A stretch of 64,000 bases of DNA from Actinomyces capricornis (GCF_019974135.1 NZ_AP025017.1:2914001-2978000), one strand, 5' to 3'. Shown: positions 1 to 8,582, counted from the first letter of the stretch. A program made the numbers and translations. Notes: a model not told the origin generated them from the letters alone.

Positions 1-182
1 TTACCGGGGCAGCGTCGTGGGCCTGGTTCGCGGGTGGATTGGTAGTAGTTGTGCTCGGCTCGTTGGCCCTTGGCCAACTACTGACGCTTGTGCTCTTCAA
101 AGAGTCTCTGCGCAGCCTCTTACGCCGCAGTGAGAGCGTCGGACGGAGCCGTGATAGAAGAACGGACGCTGATGAGACGTAG
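1..182 (+). CDS. C-terminal end of a membrane protein (partial)
   Basis: The frame beginning at base 3 is open from the window edge to a TAG at 180-182. It reads a hydrophobic stretch rich in Gly, Val and Leu of about 26 residues (AWFAGGLVVVVLGSLALGQL and onward), which looks like one transmembrane helix. A basic, polar tail rich in Arg, Ser and Asp follows (SLRSLLRRSESVGRSRDRR). Positive charges just after the helix suggest a cytoplasmic C-terminus. The start and the rest of the protein lie outside the window, so no family can be named. The gene converges on the cas6-like gene, and a long hairpin separates the two. Confidence 0.55.
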   Translation, partial: TGAASWAWFAGGLVVVVLGSLALGQLLTLVLFKESLRSLLRRSESVGRSRDRRTDADET

Positions 183-213
183 CGTTCGCCGTCAGTCATT
201 GAACCGACGACCG

Positions 214-278
214 ATATGCGAGTTGGGGTGCAGGATGCGAGTACTCCGCACTCGCATCCTGCACCCCAACTCGCATAT
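214..278. terminator. Perfect 29-bp inverted repeat, likely bidirectional terminator
   Basis: Bases 214-242 and 250-278 are perfect reverse complements (29 bp) separated by a 7-base loop (ACTCCGC). The hairpin lies between two convergent genes, the membrane protein ending at 182 and the cas6-like gene ending at 339, so it fits a two-way terminator. No T-run follows on either side, which is common for actinobacterial terminators. The stem is unusually long and flawless. Confidence 0.6.
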
Positions 279-338
279 TGCCTGGCCTCAGTTGTCATAA
301 CGGATGCACGGCGTCGCAGGCGAACCCGGTGAGGTGGC

Positions 339-1145
339 CTACCCGACAGGCTCCACATCCAGCACCCCCATCCCGAAGGAGGTGTGGGAGCCGACATTGG
401 TGAAGCGCGCCAGCGACATGAGCTGGGAGAACACTCGGGTCGCCCGCCTGCCCGCCACGGCAGTGATCCGCAGATCGCCCTCGCGCGCGGAGATCCGCCG
501 CGAGGACAACCGGCCACGGCCATCGGCCCGCGGCATCCCCAGGCCCGTCCTCACCGCGTAGGTGCGATCCTCAACGGCCAGCACCTGGCACAGCTCCTCC
601 CTCCCCGGCAGCTGCGGCGCTGTCGCCGCATCCCACTGCCTCCACCGGGCGCCCAGGCTCGTGGCCAAGGACGCCGGAGAGATGGAATCCAGGTGGCGCC
701 CCCGGGAGGTGAACACCGTGGGGGAGAGCAGGCGCACCTCCCAGGCACAGGCCCCGTCGTCCTCCACCAGCTCCTCCCAGGAGGCCTGCTCCAGGACCTG
801 GGCCTCCACCGGGATCAGCGGAGGCTCCCCACCCCCGCCATCGCCGATCGCCAGCACCCCGCCCCAGGCCAGCCACCCGTCCAGCGTGTCCAGCAGCCGA
901 TCATCGAGCAGGCGCAGCTCCACGCCGAGATAGCCCGGCTGCGCCGTCATCGCCCCCAAGCAGTACGGCTTGGTGCCGGCGAGTTCATGCGGCGGGCGCG
1001 CCTCCAGCGCCGGCACCCCGGCCGCCCGCGCCGGCGAGACCCCCTCAGGCAGGTCGAAGACCCTGCCCCACGCGGCATGAAGCCGTCGAGGAGTAGCCTC
1101 CACCGGTGCGGGCGTATCGAAGTGGACCAGAACAGTACTGGGCAC
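339..1145 (-). CDS. cas6: Cas6-like CRISPR RNA endoribonuclease (RAMP family)
   Basis: Predicted 268-residue RNA-processing protein of the Cas6/RAMP class, which cuts CRISPR precursor RNA within its repeats. The C-terminus carries the most telling signature: a helix (VFSQLMSLARF) followed by NVGSHTSFGMGVLDV, the glycine-rich loop near the end of Cas6 proteins. Before it come a segment of the type SPTVFTSRG and a further conserved block, LATSLGARWRQWD. The length fits the usual 220-300 residues. I chose the GTG at 1145 because a GGAGG lies 8 bases upstream; the open frame continues further but would run into the glucanase gene. It is read in the same direction as that gene, 152 bases downstream of it. 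No repeat array and no other cas gene is visible in 64 kb, so it either acts on a distant array or is a relic. A divergent RAMP protein of other function is the main alternative. Confidence 0.68.
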   Translation of the reverse strand: MPSTVLVHFDTPAPVEATPRRLHAAWGRVFDLPEGVSPARAAGVPALEARPPHELAGTKPYCLGAMTAQPGYLGVELRLLDDRLLDTLDGWLAWGGVLAIGDGGGGEPPLIPVEAQVLEQASWEELVEDDGACAWEVRLLSPTVFTSRGRHLDSISPASLATSLGARWRQWDAATAPQLPGREELCQVLAVEDRTYAVRTGLGMPRADGRGRLSSRRISAREGDLRITAVAGRRATRVFSQLMSLARFTNVGSHTSFGMGVLDVEPVG

Positions 1146-1297
1146 GAAAGCCACCTCCAGGCACGTCTCGGCGCGGCAGCGCAGGCTCCACTGTCCCACG
1201 TCGCCGCGCCCGACATGCGGGTTCACCGCAGGCAGCCCGACACCATGCCCGCAGCACCGCCGCACCCGCAGTGCCCACGCACCCGGGCCGGGCGCCG

Positions 1298-2719
1298 CTA
1301 GGAGTCCATCTGCCACACGCCGATGTAGTCGATCTCCATGGCGGCCTCGGTGAACGTCGTCGTGTCGATCTTGACCACCTTCTCCTTCTCCTGCTCCTTC
1401 TCGGCCCACCCGGCCTGCGAGCACAGCCGCAGGTAGTAGGGCTTGTCCGGCCCGAAGGCCTTGGCCCACAGCTCGGGGCGCTCATCGCTCCTGACCTCGT
1501 GGTACATGCGGCCGTCGAAGAAGAAGGAGATGCGCTCCGGGGTCTTCTCCATGGCGAAGACATGGAACTCGGTGAGGTCGGGCCTGGGCTCCACGCCGAC
1601 GGGTCGATGCCGGTCCGTCACATTCTCGTCGTAGGTGTAATGGACGTCCGCGCTGACCTTGCCGGTGCTGTCACCACCGCCCCCGGTCTCGGCGATGTCG
1701 ATCTCCCCATCACTGCCATCGACGGGCCGTATCCAGATCCCTGCCCACAGTCCCTCATGCGACTGGGGAAAGCGCGCCCTGACCTCCACGCGGCCGTAGG
1801 TGAAGTCCAGCTTGCCGCGGGTGACGATGCTGGCGGTGTCCACATCGCGCACGGTCTTCCGACCGGCCTTCGTGTCCTTCTCGTTGGGCCACCTGGTGAT
1901 CGGCACCTCGCGCTTGCGCCACAGGATCCGGCCCACGCCATCCCTGACGTCGTGGGTGTCATGGGTGATAACACCCCAATCGTACTTAACATACCCGGGG
2001 TTCCAATCCGGGTAGTGCTCGCCCCAATACGTGGTATCGAAGTCGGTGCCGGTGTCGAAGTGGTCCTCGTACAGGAGCATGGAGAAGGTGTCCGTCCCCG
2101 CCGGGGCGCTCGAGGTCACCTCCAGGTCGGTGTCGATCACATCGGTGGGGGATTCCGCTCTCCTGGAGAGGTAGAAGGTCTGTGTCACCCGCGAGCCCTG
2201 AGTGATGGCGCCATCGGTGACGGACAGGTGCATGCCGGGCACGTCGGCGAGCCTCGCTTCGATCGTCTCCCCGGTGACGGTGGTGCGCAGGATCCAGACC
2301 TGCTCACCCGGATAGGAGGACACCGGCACGGAGGGGCCCTCGGCGATCACTGTCGTGCCCGCGGGCTCGCAGCGCTCCAGGCGCAGGCGGATCCTCTCCC
2401 TCTCGTTGTACACCAGGGCCCGGTAGCAGGTCCTGCCCTCCTGGCGGACCGCCGTGGAGATGTACAGGGCGCCAGGCGCCTGGGTGTAGTCGTAGAGCCA
2501 CGAGGCGTCGGCGCTCTGGTCGGCCAGGCAGTCCTCGATGGTCTCCTCGATCGTCTCGCCCGGGTTGATCGTGCGCACGAGCCGATGGGCGACGCCGTCC
2601 GCCATGGCGGTAGCGGGCACCAGCAGCCCGGCCGCCCCGATGCCGGCACCGGCGAGGGCGGTGCGTCGGGATATGCGTCGGGATATGTGCCGGGGCATCT
2701 GTCGGGATAAGGGATTCAT
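1298..2719 (-). CDS. Secreted GH16-family glycoside hydrolase (beta-glucanase-like), Tat signal
   Basis: A 473-residue exported enzyme predicted to cleave beta-glucans (endo-1,3- or 1,3-1,4-beta-glucanase type). The N-terminus has a twin-arginine signal (SRRTALAGAG, hydrophobic stretch, then ATAMA), so folded export by Tat is expected. The C-terminal half holds the GH16 catalytic motif EIDIAE at about residues 339-344, whose two glutamates are nucleophile and acid/base in the family; LWAGIWIRP before it and VHYTYD after it also fit GH16. The roughly 210 residues between signal and catalytic domain are not recognised and may be a binding or wall-interaction region. The start at 2719 is preceded by AAAGG; an ATG at 2737 in the same frame has no good ribosome binding site. 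The substrate could be fungal or dietary glucan; this is inferred from the family only. Confidence 0.8.
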   Translation of the reverse strand: MNPLSRQMPRHISRRISRRTALAGAGIGAAGLLVPATAMADGVAHRLVRTINPGETIEETIEDCLADQSADASWLYDYTQAPGALYISTAVRQEGRTCYRALVYNERERIRLRLERCEPAGTTVIAEGPSVPVSSYPGEQVWILRTTVTGETIEARLADVPGMHLSVTDGAITQGSRVTQTFYLSRRAESPTDVIDTDLEVTSSAPAGTDTFSMLLYEDHFDTGTDFDTTYWGEHYPDWNPGYVKYDWGVITHDTHDVRDGVGRILWRKREVPITRWPNEKDTKAGRKTVRDVDTASIVTRGKLDFTYGRVEVRARFPQSHEGLWAGIWIRPVDGSDGEIDIAETGGGGDSTGKVSADVHYTYDENVTDRHRPVGVEPRPDLTEFHVFAMEKTPERISFFFDGRMYHEVRSDERPELWAKAFGPDKPYYLRLCSQAGWAEKEQEKEKVVKIDTTTFTEAAMEIDYIGVWQMDS

Positions 2720-2837
2720 AGGTGGCCTTTCACTCATGGAGGCCGAAAGAGGTTCTTACTCAACAGGCAGGGGCCCGCTCTGGCCTCCGCACTCAGGTCC
2801 TGCCGTTCTCAGGTCAAGCACGAATTCAGTGTGGCAG

Positions 2838-2879
2838 CCTTGATTCATCTGTGACAGAGCCTTGACCCATCTGTGACAG
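2838..2879. promoter_or_regulatory. Tandem 20-bp direct repeat upstream of the glucanase, candidate operator
   Basis: Two copies of CCTTGAnnCATCTGTGACAG lie at 2838-2857 and 2860-2879. They differ at two positions and have a 22-bp period, close to two helical turns. They are 120-160 bp upstream of the glucanase start (2719) and downstream of the oxidoreductase stop (3012), so they most likely serve the glucanase promoter. The binding protein is unknown. Confidence 0.4.
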
Positions 2880-3011
2880 TGTTCAGCGCCGGATCACGGC
2901 CCCAGGGACGGCAGCACGCTGTTGCCGCCCCACCGGATCAACGGGCTCGTGATGATGTGAGCAGGCGTCTTCTCCAGCCCTTGGCCTTCCAGGGAGGGCA
3001 GGGGAGTGCCT

Positions 3012-3902
3012 CTAGACCGCCGGGCGTGAGCGCAGCAGATCGGCCAGGGACAGGGGCGGGCGGCCGGTGAGGCGGGCCACGTCCTCGGAGACGGTGGACA
3101 ACTCGCCCGAGGCGATGGCGGTGTAGGTGCTCACCCAGGCATCGACCTCCCAGCGGGGAGCACCGTAGTGGGCGCGCGAGGCGTAGGCCTCCTCCAGGCT
3201 CTCCTCGCGGTAGACGGTGGGACGGCCGGTGACCTCGGTGATGATGCGCGCGGCCTCGGCCATGCTCAGGGCCTGGGGGCCGGTGAGGTTGTAGGTGGCG
3301 CCCTCGTGGTGGGTCCTGCCCGCGGCCAGGTCGCGCAGGACAGCCGCGGCCGCGGCGGCGACGTCGGCCCTGGCCACCGTGGCCACGCGGCCGTGGCCGG
3401 CGGGTCCGGTGATAGCGCCGTCGGCGGAGACCTCGATGAGGAAATCGGTGTAGAAGGAGTCGCGCAGGAAGGTGAAGGCCATGCCGGACTCGCGCAGGGC
3501 GGCCTCAGTGTGCCAGTGGGTGCGCGAGAGGGTGAAGGTGGCCTGGGGCGAGGCGCCCAGGAAGGAGGTGTAGACGACGTGGCGCACGCCGGCGGAGGCG
3601 GCCGCCTCGATGAAGGTGCGATGCTCCTCCAGGCGGCTCTCGGACTCGGCGGCGGAGACCATGAGGAGCAGCTCGATACCGGCCAGCGCCCGGCGCGCCG
3701 CCTGGCCATCCCCATAGTCGGCGACGGCGACGTCCTGGGCCCAGGCGGGGGCGCGGGAGGCGTCGCGCACCAGGAGCCGGGGCTCCAGGCCCGCGGCGCG
3801 CAGGTCCTGGGCCACCATGGCGCCGACCTTCCCGGTGGCGCCGGTGATCGCCATGGTGGGTGTGGATGTCCGGCTCGTGGCCGCCTGATCGGCATGTGTC
3901 AT
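3012..3902 (-). CDS. NmrA-like NAD(P)-binding oxidoreductase (quinone reductase-like)
   Basis: A 296-residue atypical short-chain dehydrogenase. The Rossmann nucleotide-binding loop is ITGATGKVGAMV near residue 20, followed by the usual NmrA features: a VRD segment after strand 2, HVVYTSFLGA around residue 120, and RDSFYTDFL. The overall pattern matches NAD(P)H:quinone oxidoreductase-like (YtfG/QorB) proteins, which reduce quinones or act as redox-sensing NAD(P) binders. I placed the start at the ATG at 3902 because the Rossmann motif then begins about 20 residues in and a dyad operator lies directly upstream; the much longer open frame would read through that operator and a repeat hairpin. 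The ribosome binding site is weak. It is a single-gene unit; the substrate is not predictable. Confidence 0.72.
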   Translation of the reverse strand: MTHADQAATSRTSTPTMAITGATGKVGAMVAQDLRAAGLEPRLLVRDASRAPAWAQDVAVADYGDGQAARRALAGIELLLMVSAAESESRLEEHRTFIEAAASAGVRHVVYTSFLGASPQATFTLSRTHWHTEAALRESGMAFTFLRDSFYTDFLIEVSADGAITGPAGHGRVATVARADVAAAAAAVLRDLAAGRTHHEGATYNLTGPQALSMAEAARIITEVTGRPTVYREESLEEAYASRAHYGAPRWEVDAWVSTYTAIASGELSTVSEDVARLTGRPPLSLADLLRSRPAV

Positions 3903-3906
3903 GGAG

Positions 3907-3926
3907 GTGTTTATACCGATAGACAC
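3907..3926. promoter_or_regulatory. Dyad operator immediately upstream of the NmrA-like gene
   Basis: GTGTTTAT-ACCG-ATAGACAC is an inverted repeat with 7 of 8 arm positions matching. It lies 5 bases upstream of the ATG at 3902, and read on the minus strand it contains TATAAA, a good -10 element. Binding here would block transcription or initiation. The regulator is not in the neighbourhood. Confidence 0.4.
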
Positions 3927-4117
3927 CGGCGCTGGCCAGTGCGCACCGGCGGGCCTCCCTGCACCAGGCCTTGCAGTGGAGCCCTGCCTATGCGCCTGGC
4001 ATGGACGCCTTGCCGGGGCCGGTGCACGATCGGGGGGGCCTTGAGGACGCCCTGCGGTGCCCGCGGCGGCGCGCCGGCTGCGCACGAGGCTCAGAAAGGA
4101 CCTCACATGGCGGAATG

Positions 4118-4200
4118 GGCGACACTTGGCGGTTTGGACGACACCTGTAAGTGCCGTCCAAACCGCCAAGTGTCGCCTCCGTCGCGAAGTGACGCCCAAC
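4118..4200. repeat. Modular intergenic hairpin repeat, copy 1 (upstream of pyr operon)
   Basis: Bases 4118-4140 and 4155-4177 form a perfect 23-bp inverted repeat around a 14-base loop, in which CAC and GTG can pair further. A separate word, GTCGCGAAGTGACGCCCAAC, follows at 4181-4200. The same words (CACTTGGCG, GACACCT, GTCGCGAAGT, AAGTGACGCCCAAC) recur at 8691-8790 beyond pyrF, so this is a dispersed repeat family. It sits in the 650-base stretch between the NmrA-like gene and pyrR. Apart from the operator at 3907-3926, this hairpin and the pyr leader, I see no gene in that stretch. Confidence 0.7.
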
Positions 4201-4495
4201 CGGCCCCACGCGACTCCCGGGGCGGTGCCCTGCTCCGCGGCGGCCCGTGGGAAGACGCGCGGAGCCATCCTCGAGAGCCATCCCCGAGCCGTCCCCGGGG
4301 AGGCGCCGGGGCTGCTCGCGCCCTCCCTGCGCCCTCCTCAAGCCCTCCCCGCGCCCCGCGCTCTGGAGGCACGTGGAGACACCCTCCACCCTCCGACCCC
4401 GCCACCTGGTCGATCGCCACAACGATGTGACCAAGGCCCCGTGCGAACCGGCGTCCACACCGTGGGCAACGGGCGCGGACCGGACCGGCGGCCAC

Positions 4496-4556
4496 TACAG
4501 TGTCACCCGACCGACAACCTTTAAATCCGTCCAGTGAGGCGGGGAAGGGGGCCATC
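4496..4556 (+). promoter_or_regulatory. pyr operon promoter -10 and PyrR-binding leader overlapping the ribosome binding site
   Basis: TACAGT at 4496-4501 is a plausible -10 box; I see no clear -35. The leader then contains CCG-TCCAGTGAGG-CGG at 4527-4542. The loop TCCAGTGAGG closely matches the known PyrR-binding loop (consensus around UCCAGAGAGG), and the short stem is followed directly by the Shine-Dalgarno GGGGAAGGGGG. With only about 50 bases of leader there is no room for a terminator, so PyrR with UMP would act by hiding the ribosome binding site. That is the translational type of control described for mycobacteria. Motif seen; mechanism inferred. Confidence 0.6.
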
Positions 4557-5177
4557 ATGGCCGCACGTTCGTCAGGCGCCCCAGGCGCATCATCCCAGGG
4601 CAAGGGGATTCTCGGACCTCCCGAGATCGCCCGCTCCCTATTCCGGATCGCTCACGAGATCCTGGAGCGCAACAGCGGGAGCCAGGACCTGGTGGTCCTG
4701 GGCATCCCGAGCGGGGGAGTCCCACTATCCCAGCGGCTGGTCGAGGCCCTCGCCGTCGCCGCGGCCAAGGAGCCGGGCGCCACCGCCGCGCCGGCCATCC
4801 CCATCGGCACGCTGGACATCACCATGTACCGCGACGACCTGGGCCGCCACCCCATCCGCGTGCCCCGCCCCACCTCCATCCCCGAGGAGGGCATCGATAA
4901 CAAGGTCGTCATCCTGGTCGACGACGTCCTGTACTCCGGGCGCACCATCCGCGCCGCCCTGGACGCCCTGGGCGCCATCGGGCGCCCCCGTGCCGTCCAG
5001 CTCGCCGTCCTGGTCGACCGCGGCCACCGCGAGCTGCCCATCCGCGCCGACTACGTGGGCAAGAACCTGCCCACCTCCCGCTCCGAGAAGGTCGTGGTCT
5101 CCCTGACCGAGCTCGGCGCGGACCACGACGCCGTGACGATCATCCCCGCCAGCCCCGCTCAGGAGGCCACCCGATGA
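4557..5177 (+). CDS. pyrR: PyrR: pyrimidine operon attenuator and uracil phosphoribosyltransferase
   Basis: A 206-residue type I phosphoribosyltransferase-fold regulator that binds pyr leader RNA when UMP or UTP is high and can also make UMP from uracil and PRPP. The PRPP-binding loop [16 protein letters not shown] is at about residues 117-132, with [10 protein letters not shown] and [10 protein letters not shown] before it and [19 protein letters not shown] after it, all typical of PyrR. The ATG at 4557 follows GGGGAAGGGGG; an in-frame ATG at 4500 lies inside the leader and is rejected. The N-terminal 15 residues are a polar extension. It is the first gene of pyrRBCF and overlaps pyrB by four bases (ATGA). 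The candidate RNA target is immediately upstream, so autoregulation is expected. Confidence 0.95.
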   Translation: MAARSSGAPGASSQGKGILGPPEIARSLFRIAHEILERNSGSQDLVVLGIPSGGVPLSQRLVEALAVAAAKEPGATAAPAIPIGTLDITMYRDDLGRHPIRVPRPTSIPEEGIDNKVVILVDDVLYSGRTIRAALDALGAIGRPRAVQLAVLVDRGHRELPIRADYVGKNLPTSRSEKVVVSLTELGADHDAVTIIPASPAQEATR

Positions 5178-6163
5178 AGCACCTGCTCTCCGCCAAGGAC
5201 CTGAGCCACGACGAGGCCGTCATGCTCCTCGACACCGCCGAGGCCATGGCCGCCACCCAGCGCCAGTCCGTCAAGAAGCTGCCCACCCTGCGCGGCAAGA
5301 CCGTGGTCAACCTCTTCTTCGAGGACTCCACCCGCACCCGCCTGTCCTTCGAGGCCGCCGCCAAGCGCCTGAGCGCCGACGTCATCAACTTCTCGGCCAA
5401 GGGCTCCTCCCTGTCCAAGGGCGAGTCCCTCAAGGACACCGCCCAGACCCTCCAGGCGATGGGGGCCGACGCCGTCGTGGTGCGCCACAGCGCCAGCGGC
5501 GCCGCCCACCTGCTGGCCCACGCCGGGTGGATCGACGCCCCCGTGCTCAACGCCGGGGACGGCACCCACCAGCACCCCACCCAGGCCCTCCTGGACGCCA
5601 TGACCCTGCGCCGCTGGTACGACCCGCTGACCCGAGAGGGCTCCGACGGCTCGCCCGCACCGGGGGGCCGGGACCTGGCCGGGGCCCGCGTCATCATCGT
5701 GGGCGATGTCCTGCACTCGCGCGTGGCCCGCTCCAACGTCGACCTGCTGGCCACCCTGGGCGCCGAGGTCACCCTCGTGGCCCCGCCCACCCTCCTGCCC
5801 GTGGGCATGGAGAACTGGCCCTGCAGCGTCTCCTACGACCTGGACGCCTCCATTGCCGAGATCCAGCCCGACGCCGTCATGATGCTGCGCGTCCAGCGCG
5901 AGCGCATGAGCGCCGCCGGCGGGGGCTTCTTCCCCAGCCCCGCGGAGTACGCCCGCACCTACGGCCTGGACCTCATCCGGCGCCAGGCCATGCCCGAGCA
6001 CGCCATCGTCATGCACCCCGGCCCCATGAACCGCGGCCTGGAGATCACCGCCGAGGCGGCCGACGACCCGCGCTCACGCATCATCGAACAGGTCGGCAAC
6101 GGGGTCTCCGTGCGCATGGCCGCCCTCTACCTCCTCCTGGCCGACGAAGGGAACCAGCAGTGA
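5174..6163 (+). CDS. pyrB: Aspartate carbamoyltransferase catalytic chain
   Basis: A 329-residue enzyme joining carbamoyl phosphate and aspartate to N-carbamoyl-aspartate, the first committed pyrimidine step. The carbamoyl-phosphate motif STRTR is in [19 protein letters not shown] (about residues 50-68), and HPTQALLD follows near residue 138. The aspartate-domain motif around MLRVQRERM is also present. Length is slightly above the usual 305-315 residues because of an insert around residues 155-165 ([15 protein letters not shown]). The ATG overlaps the pyrR stop and the next gene overlaps its own stop, so translation is coupled. No regulatory pyrI is present, as in other actinobacteria. Confidence 0.96.
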   Translation: MKHLLSAKDLSHDEAVMLLDTAEAMAATQRQSVKKLPTLRGKTVVNLFFEDSTRTRLSFEAAAKRLSADVINFSAKGSSLSKGESLKDTAQTLQAMGADAVVVRHSASGAAHLLAHAGWIDAPVLNAGDGTHQHPTQALLDAMTLRRWYDPLTREGSDGSPAPGGRDLAGARVIIVGDVLHSRVARSNVDLLATLGAEVTLVAPPTLLPVGMENWPCSVSYDLDASIAEIQPDAVMMLRVQRERMSAAGGGFFPSPAEYARTYGLDLIRRQAMPEHAIVMHPGPMNRGLEITAEAADDPRSRIIEQVGNGVSVRMAALYLLLADEGNQQ

Positions 6164-7479
6164 CCTCCCACCTCCTGACCGGCGTTCGCCCCTACGGCGA
6201 GGACGCCACCGACATCCTCATCACCGACCGCACCATCACCGCCATCGGCCCCGAGGCGGCCGCCCAGGCCCCCGAGGACGCCACCCGCCACGACCTGTCC
6301 GGCCTCATCGCCCTGCCCGGCCTGGTCGACATCCACACCCACCTGCGCGAGCCCGGCGGGGAGAGCGCCGAGACCGTGGCCACCGGCACCCGCGCCGCCG
6401 CCATCGGCGGCTACACGGCCGTCTTCGCCATGGCCAACACCAACCCCGTCCAGGACAACGCCGGCGTGGTCGAGCAGGTCCTGCGCCTGGGCCGCGAGGC
6501 CGGCTGGGTCGACGTCCATCCCGTGGGCGCCGTCTCCGCGGGCCTGCGTGGGGAGCAGCTCTCCGAGATGGGGGCCATGGCCGCCTCCGAGGCGCGGGTG
6601 CGGGTCTTCTCCGACGACGGCAAGTGCGTGTGGGACCCGGTGCTCATGCGCCGCGCCCTGGAGTACGTCAAGGGCCTGGGCGGCGTTATCGCCCAGCACG
6701 CCCAGGACCCCCGCCTGACCGAGGGCGCCCAGATGCACGAGGGCGCCCTGTCGGCCGAGCTCGGCCTGCGCGGCTGGCCCGCCGTGGCCGAGGAGTCCAT
6801 CATCGCCCGCGACGTCCTCCTGGCCGAGCACGTGGGCTCCCGCCTGCACGTGTGCCACGTGTCCACCGCCGGCAGCGTGGAGATCATCCGCTGGGCCAAG
6901 TCCCGCGGCATCGACGTCACCGCCGAGGTCACCCCGCACCACCTCATCCTCACCGATGAGATGGCCCGCACCTACTCGCCCCGCTACAAGGTCAACCCGC
7001 CCCTGCGCACCCAGCGCGACGTCGAGGCCCTGCGCGAGGCCCTGGCCGACGGCACCATCGACGTCGTGGGCACCGACCACGCCCCCCACCCGGTGGAGGA
7101 CAAGGACTGCGAGTGGGCCGCCGGCGCCTTCGGCATGACCGGCCTGGAGACCGCCCTGAGCGTCCTCATCGAGACCATGGTGGCCCCCGGCCGCATGGGC
7201 TGGCGGGACCTGGCGCGCGCCATGTCCGACCTGCCCGCGCGCATCGGCGGCCTGGAGGACCAGGGGCGCGGCATCGAGGTGGGCGCACCGGCCAACCTCA
7301 CCGTGGTCGATCCCCAGGTGCGCCGCATCGTCGACGGCGCCGCCCAGTGGACCCGCTCCACCAACACCCCCTACGCGGGCATGGAGCTGCCCGGCCAGGT
7401 CAAGGCCACCTTCCTGCACGGGCGGCCCACCGTCCTGGAGGGGGCCCCCGTCGAGCGCGGCGCGGGTACCGTGGCCTGA
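6160..7479 (+). CDS. pyrC: Dihydroorotase (class I)
   Basis: A 439-residue zinc amidohydrolase closing carbamoyl-aspartate to dihydroorotate. The metal-binding HTH motif is in [10 protein letters not shown] (about residues 58-67). [10 protein letters not shown], the His-containing segments HVCHVST and AEVTPHHL, and the metal aspartate in VGTDHAPHP (about residue 305) follow in family order. The length and the [10 protein letters not shown] motif mark the class I type. The start is the GTG at 6160 overlapping the pyrB TGA, with GAAGGGA upstream; a longer open frame upstream is only the antiphase of pyrB. Third gene of the operon; after it 152 bases separate it from pyrF. Confidence 0.95.
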   Translation: MTSHLLTGVRPYGEDATDILITDRTITAIGPEAAAQAPEDATRHDLSGLIALPGLVDIHTHLREPGGESAETVATGTRAAAIGGYTAVFAMANTNPVQDNAGVVEQVLRLGREAGWVDVHPVGAVSAGLRGEQLSEMGAMAASEARVRVFSDDGKCVWDPVLMRRALEYVKGLGGVIAQHAQDPRLTEGAQMHEGALSAELGLRGWPAVAEESIIARDVLLAEHVGSRLHVCHVSTAGSVEIIRWAKSRGIDVTAEVTPHHLILTDEMARTYSPRYKVNPPLRTQRDVEALREALADGTIDVVGTDHAPHPVEDKDCEWAAGAFGMTGLETALSVLIETMVAPGRMGWRDLARAMSDLPARIGGLEDQGRGIEVGAPANLTVVDPQVRRIVDGAAQWTRSTNTPYAGMELPGQVKATFLHGRPTVLEGAPVERGAGTVA

Positions 7480-7631
7480 GGCCAGATCCCCCTGCGGGCG
7501 CGGCCATGCGGCGGCCCGGCGCAGTCCTGCTGAGGAAGGACGGCCAGCCGCTCCGTGGCCGCGCCCGCGCCCACCCGGCCGGCTCGGCACCACCCACCGA
7601 CCCCAGAACCCACCCTCCAGGAGGATCCGCC

Positions 7632-8582
7632 GTGACCACCCAGCCCAGTCAGCCGAGCCGGACCCCTGCGGCGCCCACGGCGCAGGAGGAGCCCTTCGGG
7701 GCCAGACTGTCCGCAGCCATGGACGATCATGGCCCCCTGTGCGTGGGCATCGACCCCCATGAGGGCCTGCTGAGCGCCTGGGGCCTTCCTGACACTCCCG
7801 CGGGCCTGCGGGACTTCGCCCTGCGCACGGTGGAGGCCGTCGGCGGCCGCGTGGCCGCGGTCAAGCCGCAGTCGGCCTTCTTCGAGCGCCACGGCTCGGC
7901 GGGCATCGCCGTGCTGGAGGAGGTCCTGGCCGCGCTCGGCCAGTGCGGCACCCTGAGCATCCTGGATGTCAAGCGCGGGGATATCGGATCGACGATGGCC
8001 GGCTACGCCCAGGCCTACCTGGCTCCCGGTGCGCCCCTGGCCGCCGATGCCATCACCGTCTCACCGTACCTGGGCTACGGCTCCCTGGCCCCGGCCCTGG
8101 AACTGGCCGCCGCGAACTGGCGGGGCGTCTTCGTCCTGGCCCTGACCTCCAATCCGGAGGGCGCCGGCATCCAGCATGCCCGCGGTGAGGGCGGGCTGGC
8201 GGTGGCCCGCAGCATCGTCGAGGGGGTGGCCGCCACCAACGCCGCTGAGCGGGAGCAGGGCCAGGGCAGTGCCCCGGGTGATGGGCGGGGCCGTGGGATG
8301 GGCAGCGTCGGCCTGGTGGTCGGTGCCACTGTGGGCCGGGCCGTCACCGAGCTGGGCATCGACCTGCGTGCCACCGCGGGGCCCCTGCTGGCACCCGGGG
8401 TCGGGGCCCAGGGGGCCGGGGCCCGCGAGCTGGAGGAGGTGTTCGGCCCGGCCATGGCGCAGGTCCTGGCCTCGACCTCCCGGGCGGTCCTGGGCGCCGG
8501 GCCCCGCGTCGACCAGCTGCGCCGCGCCGCGCTCGAGGCCATCGCTCAGGCGGCCCAGGCCCTCAGGCCGGGCCGGTCCTAG
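7632..8582 (+). CDS. pyrF: Orotidine 5'-phosphate decarboxylase (actinobacterial long type)
   Basis: A 316-residue enzyme converting OMP to UMP, the last step of de novo pyrimidine synthesis. The catalytic Lys/Asp network is in ILDVKRGDIGSTM (around residue 115). CVGIDPH near the N-terminus, KPQSAFFERHG, and the late segments VVGATVG and LAPGVGAQG (phosphate loop) are typical of the longer type found in actinobacteria and some proteobacteria. The GTG at 7632 has AGGAGG 7 bases upstream. It is separated from pyrC by 152 bases rather than coupled, so it may be partly independently expressed. carA, carB and pyrD, often found between pyrC and pyrF in relatives, are absent here. Confidence 0.93.
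   Translation: MTTQPSQPSRTPAAPTAQEEPFGARLSAAMDDHGPLCVGIDPHEGLLSAWGLPDTPAGLRDFALRTVEAVGGRVAAVKPQSAFFERHGSAGIAVLEEVLAALGQCGTLSILDVKRGDIGSTMAGYAQAYLAPGAPLAADAITVSPYLGYGSLAPALELAAANWRGVFVLALTSNPEGAGIQHARGEGGLAVARSIVEGVAATNAAEREQGQGSAPGDGRGRGMGSVGLVVGATVGRAVTELGIDLRATAGPLLAPGVGAQGAGARELEEVFGPAMAQVLASTSRAVLGAGPRVDQLRRAALEAIAQAAQALRPGRS

Noticed and set aside
214..278. Possible CRISPR repeat near the Cas6-like gene
   Set aside because: Only one palindromic unit is present with a 7-base loop; there are no repeated units with spacers.
304..933. Plus-strand open frames over the Cas6-like gene
   Set aside because: Antiphase frames of a GC-rich gene; no motif, and the minus-strand frame has clear Cas6-like features.
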